Source: Opitutaceae bacterium (GTDB taxonomy: Bacteria > Verrucomicrobiota > Verrucomicrobiia > Opitutales > Opitutaceae). From it: a stretch of 9,998 bases of DNA. The notes beneath the pieces are model-generated. The model did no database searches. It saw nothing but the letters and a program-made list of their open reading frames with translations, and was not told the origin of the DNA. Every line of letters begins with the position of its first letter. The first letter of the stretch is position 1. The position numbers were made by a program, and so were the translations under genes. This document shows, in pieces, positions 6,162-9,998 of the stretch. The DNA lies in assembly GCA_031254955.1 (NCBI GenBank), contig JAIRTK010000084.1:1-9998 (forward strand), in the 5' to 3' direction.

Positions 6162-7027
6162 GAGGCTATCCGAAAAGTTGATTTTTTATATAAGGAGATA
6201 TTCAAGAGGCGAAGCGGTGAAGTGTGATCATCATGCAACCAAGCAGAGTAAATCCCATAAACAAAGAGCCATGACGTTCCCATCGAACCAGCAATCTGCG
6301 GTGATAGCCGAGCCACGATAGGGTGCGTTCTACAATCCAGCGGTGCTTGTAACGACGCAGCGCACGGCCATCCTGGGTTCTGTTTTCGGGCAACCGGTTT
6401 CTGCGATGAGGGGCGATCCTTTCAATGCCCAACTCGGCGAGCAATTCATCAAGCAGATCAGAGTCATAGGCTTTGTCGCCAATCAGGCGTGGCGGCTGTG
6501 TTTGTTCATCAAACAAATCAAGCGTTTGCTGTACCCTCTGCGGTTTTCCAGTGTCAGCGCCGGCACTCGACACATCGAGCGCAAGCCCGCTGCCATCAAC
6601 AACAACCTGAATTTTTGTCCCCTTGCCCTTGCGGGTCAGCCCCACACCGTTGCCGCCGCTTCTAGCCGGAGCGAAGGTTGCCTCAATAAAGGCCTGATCA
6701 AGTTCGACTCGGCCATCCTCAAAAAGCCTCCTAATCAAGGCAGCGAGCAAACGCCGAAAACGGTCTCGCTGGCACCAGCGTTTCAGATAATCATGCACGG
6801 TGGACTTTGGCGGGAAGCTTCTGGGCAGGTGCTCCCACTGCATGCCAGTGTGCACTACGAACAACAAGGCCTCAAAGATTTTTCGTGTGTCAGCCATCGG
6901 ACGTCCGAATACGCTTTTGCGCTCTATCTTCAAATGCGGTTCGATTATACTCCACTGTTCATCCGTTAGAAACATATATGCTTAGTACTATATTCTTATA
7001 TCTTGTTCCGACTTTTCGGATAGCCTC
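6162..7027 (-). mobile_element. Complete IS5-family insertion sequence (866 bp)
   Basis: A perfect 17-bp terminal inverted repeat, GAGGCTATCCGAAAAGT at 6162-6178 and its complement at 7011-7027, encloses a single intact transposase gene on the minus strand. Length, inverted-repeat style and transposase type fit the IS5 family (IS1031/IS427-like groups). No target duplication is visible: the left flank ends CCTAATA and the right flank begins GAGCTTC. This could mean an old flank deletion, recombination between two copies, or a boundary one or two bases off. The intact gene and matching ends suggest a recent arrival. Confidence 0.9.
6202..6975 (-). CDS. IS5-family transposase, intact DDE enzyme
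   Basis: This is a 257-residue transposase that cuts and pastes the surrounding insertion sequence. The N-terminus MFLTDEQWSIIEPHL and the segment GMQWEHLPRSFPPKSTVHDYLKRW are the DUF4096-like start found in IS5/IS427 transposases. The catalytic triad is visible as D93 (VELDQAFIEA), D167 (LIGDKAYDSD) and E216 (YKHRWIVERTLSWLGYHRRL); the last segment is the family's R-W-x-V-E-R-T signature. The enzyme reads in one frame, with no slippage site needed. Start and stop lie within the 17-bp inverted repeats, leaving 36 and 23 bp to the ends of the repeats. A promoter inside the right end is likely but not resolvable. Confidence 0.93.
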   Translation of the reverse strand: MFLTDEQWSIIEPHLKIERKSVFGRPMADTRKIFEALLFVVHTGMQWEHLPRSFPPKSTVHDYLKRWCQRDRFRRLLAALIRRLFEDGRVELDQAFIEATFAPARSGGNGVGLTRKGKGTKIQVVVDGSGLALDVSSAGADTGKPQRVQQTLDLFDEQTQPPRLIGDKAYDSDLLDELLAELGIERIAPHRRNRLPENRTQDGRALRRYKHRWIVERTLSWLGYHRRLLVRWERHGSLFMGFTLLGCMMITLHRFAS

Positions 7028-7198
7028 GAGCTTCCGTCTCTCCCCAAGAAGCCCTTGGCTGGTTCTCTGCATGCGGTTATAACTTTATTTGAAATGCTCT
7101 ATTTTAATTTTGTCAAGCACTCTTAGTATCATTTTGAGCAGAGAAAAGGCATGAGGTTGCGCGGAGCGGGTAGAGATTGTTTCCCATGCGACAGAATA
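7028..7198. other. Non-coding AT-richer spacer between the IS and repeat element 3
   Basis: No reading frame with family features, tRNA or clear hairpin is seen here. The segment GAAATGCTCTATTTTAATTT near 7091-7110 is similar, inverted, to TAGAGCATTTCC at 1583-1594 just outside element 1. This hints at a shared older repeat but is too short to define one. Confidence 0.4.
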
Positions 7199-7329
7199 AC
7201 TGAGGTTACGCGCTGCTGACGTAGCGCAGACTTCCAAGTCTGCTTCCGGGCGGGCCTGCGGCCCGTCAGCAGGTTTGGAAACCTGCGCTACAAGGCTGCG
7301 CTACGACCGAGGCGACGCGTAACCTCGGT
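7199..7329. repeat. MITE-like element 3 (131 bp)
   Basis: The ends are ACTGAGGTTACGCG (7199-7212) and inverted CGCGTAACCTCGGT (7316-7329), 13 of 14 pairing; with two further bases the pairing is 15 of 16. Inside, GTAG at 7221-7224 begins a hairpin with palindrome GCAGACTTCCAAGTCTGC (7226-7243). The inverted partner is GCAGGTTTGGAAACCTGC (7269-7286) followed by GCTAC (7287-7291), with a further CTAC at 7301-7304. The stretch 7220-7247 is identical to 1776-1803 in element 4. The flanks GAATA and TAATA are not a clean duplication. It lies 178 bp before the amtB start. Confidence 0.75.
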
Positions 7330-7426
7330 TAATAAAATAAACAGGCATTCCTCGCGCCTGCGCTTCCCGCACCTTCATTCCACGCGCATCCGTTTCCACG
7401 CGCTTTTGTTTCCCCCGTTTCATGGC

Positions 7427-7442
7427 CGGCATGGGACCTGCT
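7427..7442 (+). promoter_or_regulatory. Candidate sigma-54 (-24/-12) promoter of amtB-glnK
   Basis: CGGCAT-GGGAC-CTGCT fits the pattern TGGCAC-N5-TTGCW. The invariant GG (7428-7429) and GC (7440-7441) are spaced by exactly 10 bp. A start near 7453 would leave a leader of about 55 nt before the amtB ATG at 7508. Nitrogen-controlled amtB-glnK operons are often driven by sigma-54 and NtrC, which supports the reading. No NtrC-type TGCACC-N5-GGTGCA site was found upstream. Confidence 0.4.
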
Positions 7443-7490
7443 TTGTGGTTTGGGTTCTAGCCGGCGGACGCCGGCTTCATGCACCACAAA
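7442..7490. promoter_or_regulatory. Nested palindrome in the amtB leader
   Basis: The outer arms TTTGTGGT (7442-7449) and ACCACAAA (7483-7490) enclose an inner hairpin AGCCGGC-GGAC-GCCGGCT (7459-7476). The outer left arm overlaps the -12 part of the candidate sigma-54 promoter. If that promoter is right, only the inner hairpin would be in RNA, and the outer pair would act as DNA, for example as an operator. If transcription starts upstream, the whole could fold in the leader. Confidence 0.45.
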
Positions 7491-7507
7491 ACACACTCAC
7501 AACACCT

Positions 7508-9257
<1,750 letters not shown>

Positions 9258-9280
9258 CCCGCGCCCTCCGCCCCGCCCCT

Positions 9281-9325
9281 CCCCTCCTCCCTCCCGCGCA
9301 CGGAGGAGGGGCGTTGTCTGGTGTT
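9281..9325 (+). terminator. Possible terminator after glnK
   Basis: CCCCTCCTCC (9281-9290) and GGAGGAGGGG (9302-9311) form a 10-bp G+C stem with an 11-nt loop, starting 23 bp after the glnK stop. The following CGTTGTCTGGTGTTTT is only moderately T-rich, so termination may be weak. No other stem-loop intervenes before the pyrimidine tract at 9370. Confidence 0.5.
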
Positions 9326-9392
9326 TTAAAAAACGCCCGCCAAAGCGGGGCCACGCATCCTGCCTCTTTCAAGCTCCCTCCTCTTTTTCCTC

Positions 9393-9813
9393 ATCGTTCT
9401 CGTTCCTCGTTCTCGTTCTCGTTCTCTCTTCTTACCCCATTCGCTTTCTCCTTCTTCTTACCTCATTCTCATTCTCTTTCTTCTTTCCTCTTTATCTTTA
9501 GGGCACTTTGAAAAATCCGGTTTAATCGCGGAAGCGCGGAAGGACGGAAGGCGCGGAATTATTTTGTAACGATTGTTTTTCACGAGATTCCGCGTTTCCG
9601 CCCTTCCGCGCTTCCGCGATTAAACCGAATTTTTCAAAACTGTCCTTTAGAAGCAGAACCATGTAGGGGCTTCGCTTGCGAAGCCCGTTGCTGGTGCACG
9701 GTTAACCAGCATCAAGCCAGGCGTCGCAAGCGACGCCCCTACATTTTCATTCGCAAAGGGTATAAAGAGGAACGAGGCAAGAAGAGAGAACGAGAACGAA
9801 GAACGAGAACGAT
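9393..9813. repeat. Large composite inverted repeat B
   Basis: This fills most of the 741-bp gene-free stretch 9258-9998. The outer left arm (9393-9433) is a pyrimidine tract built on GTTCTC/CGTTCT repeats. Its complement lies at 9779-9813 (35 nt, differing by one base and one 6-bp GTTCTC unit). An inner hairpin pairs 9496-9559 with 9587-9650, 64-nt arms with a few mismatches and a 27-nt loop; the arms contain GGTTTAATCGCGGAAGCGCG and near-tandem GCGCGGAAG units. Between the inner hairpin and the purine tract sits a separate GTAG/CTAC hairpin pair (9663-9742). The overall plan matches inverted repeat A at 4321-4669. Confidence 0.8.
9663..9742. repeat. REP/BIME-like hairpin pair, third hairpin family
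   Basis: GTAG at 9663-9666 overlaps the start of a hairpin GGCTTCGC-TT-GCGAAGCC (9668-9685). The inverted partner GGCGTCGC-AA-GCGACGCC (9720-9737) is followed by CCTAC, with CTAC at 9739-9742. The 34 bp between include a small palindrome GGTTAACC. The stem sequence differs from both families in elements 1-4, and the ACTGA-type termini are absent. A 5' GTAG before a short hairpin is the hallmark of RAYT-associated REPs. Confidence 0.7.
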
Positions 9814-9998
9814 AAGAGAGAGGGGGGAAGGGCCGCGGGGTTTGGGCTTGAAGGACGGCGCCGGGCAGGCGGGCAGGCTCCCCATCCGCCAGTTTATATG
9901 AAATTGGCATTAAATATGCTTGATATTTGTCCACCAAGTCGCCAGACTCCGGTTCGTTCCCAAATCATACCGGTTAAACCTCGAACGAATCCAACGCA
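9814..9998. other. Gene-free window end
   Basis: No supported gene is seen here. An imperfect inverted pair GGTTCGTTC (9951-9959) and GAACGAATCC (9983-9992) lies near the edge. It could belong to the promoter or operator of a gene starting just past the window, but nothing in the sequence decides this. Confidence 0.25.

Noticed and set aside
7406..7507. N-terminal extension of AmtB by 34 residues
   Set aside because: The added residues lack any family match and would bury the signal peptide; the segment also holds the promoter candidate and palindrome.
9647..9937. 96-residue minus-strand frame
   Set aside because: It runs through the GTAG/CTAC hairpins and the purine tract and shows no protein-like features.
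9940..9998. tRNA fragment suggested by GGTTCGTTCCC
   Set aside because: No acceptor, D-arm or anticodon-arm pairing could be built around it.

Overview
The window looks like a chromosomal stretch from a GC-rich Gram-negative bacterium, most probably a verrucomicrobium of the Opitutaceae type. This is an inference. It rests on high GC in the genes, an outer-membrane barrel protein, exported proteins with a Gly-rich C-terminal anchor, start codons without Shine-Dalgarno sequences, and intergenic space packed with hairpin repeats. No rRNA or other marker gene is present to prove it.

Layout. 1-744 is the 3' part of an IS630-type transposase gene broken by two frameshifts. 908-3912 is a minus-strand group: a small secreted protein with a BamE-like C-terminus, an outer-membrane beta-barrel, a mosaic surface protein (InlB-type repeat, PPC-like domain, Gly-rich tail, membrane anchor) and a small ribbon-helix-helix (RHH) protein. 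A second RHH gene diverges from it at 3968-4162. 4163-4755 is non-coding and holds a large nested inverted repeat between pyrimidine and purine tracts. 4756-5850 encodes a soluble response-regulator/histidine-kinase hybrid, followed by degenerate 14-bp tandem repeats. 6162-7027 is a complete IS5-family insertion sequence with an intact transposase. 7508-9257 is the amtB-glnK ammonium transport and nitrogen-sensing pair, with a possible sigma-54 promoter. 9258-9998 is non-coding and holds a second large composite inverted repeat.

How the genes work together. Only amtB-glnK is a clear functional unit: GlnK senses energy and 2-oxoglutarate and plugs AmtB when nitrogen is sufficient. The minus-strand envelope genes all seem to be exported but are separated by 145-410 bp, so they need not form an operon. 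The histidine kinase has no adjacent partner.

The most unusual content is intergenic. Four MITE-like elements (about 130, 176, 129 and 131 bp) share terminal inverted repeats resembling ACTGAGGTTACGCG. They carry two different internal hairpin families, most arranged as GTAG-hairpin ... hairpin-CTAC, the layout of REP/BIME sequences. Two larger composite palindromes (4321-4669 and 9393-9813) share an architecture of pyrimidine tract, long G+C-rich hairpin and purine tract. No defence system, CRISPR array, phage gene or tRNA was seen.
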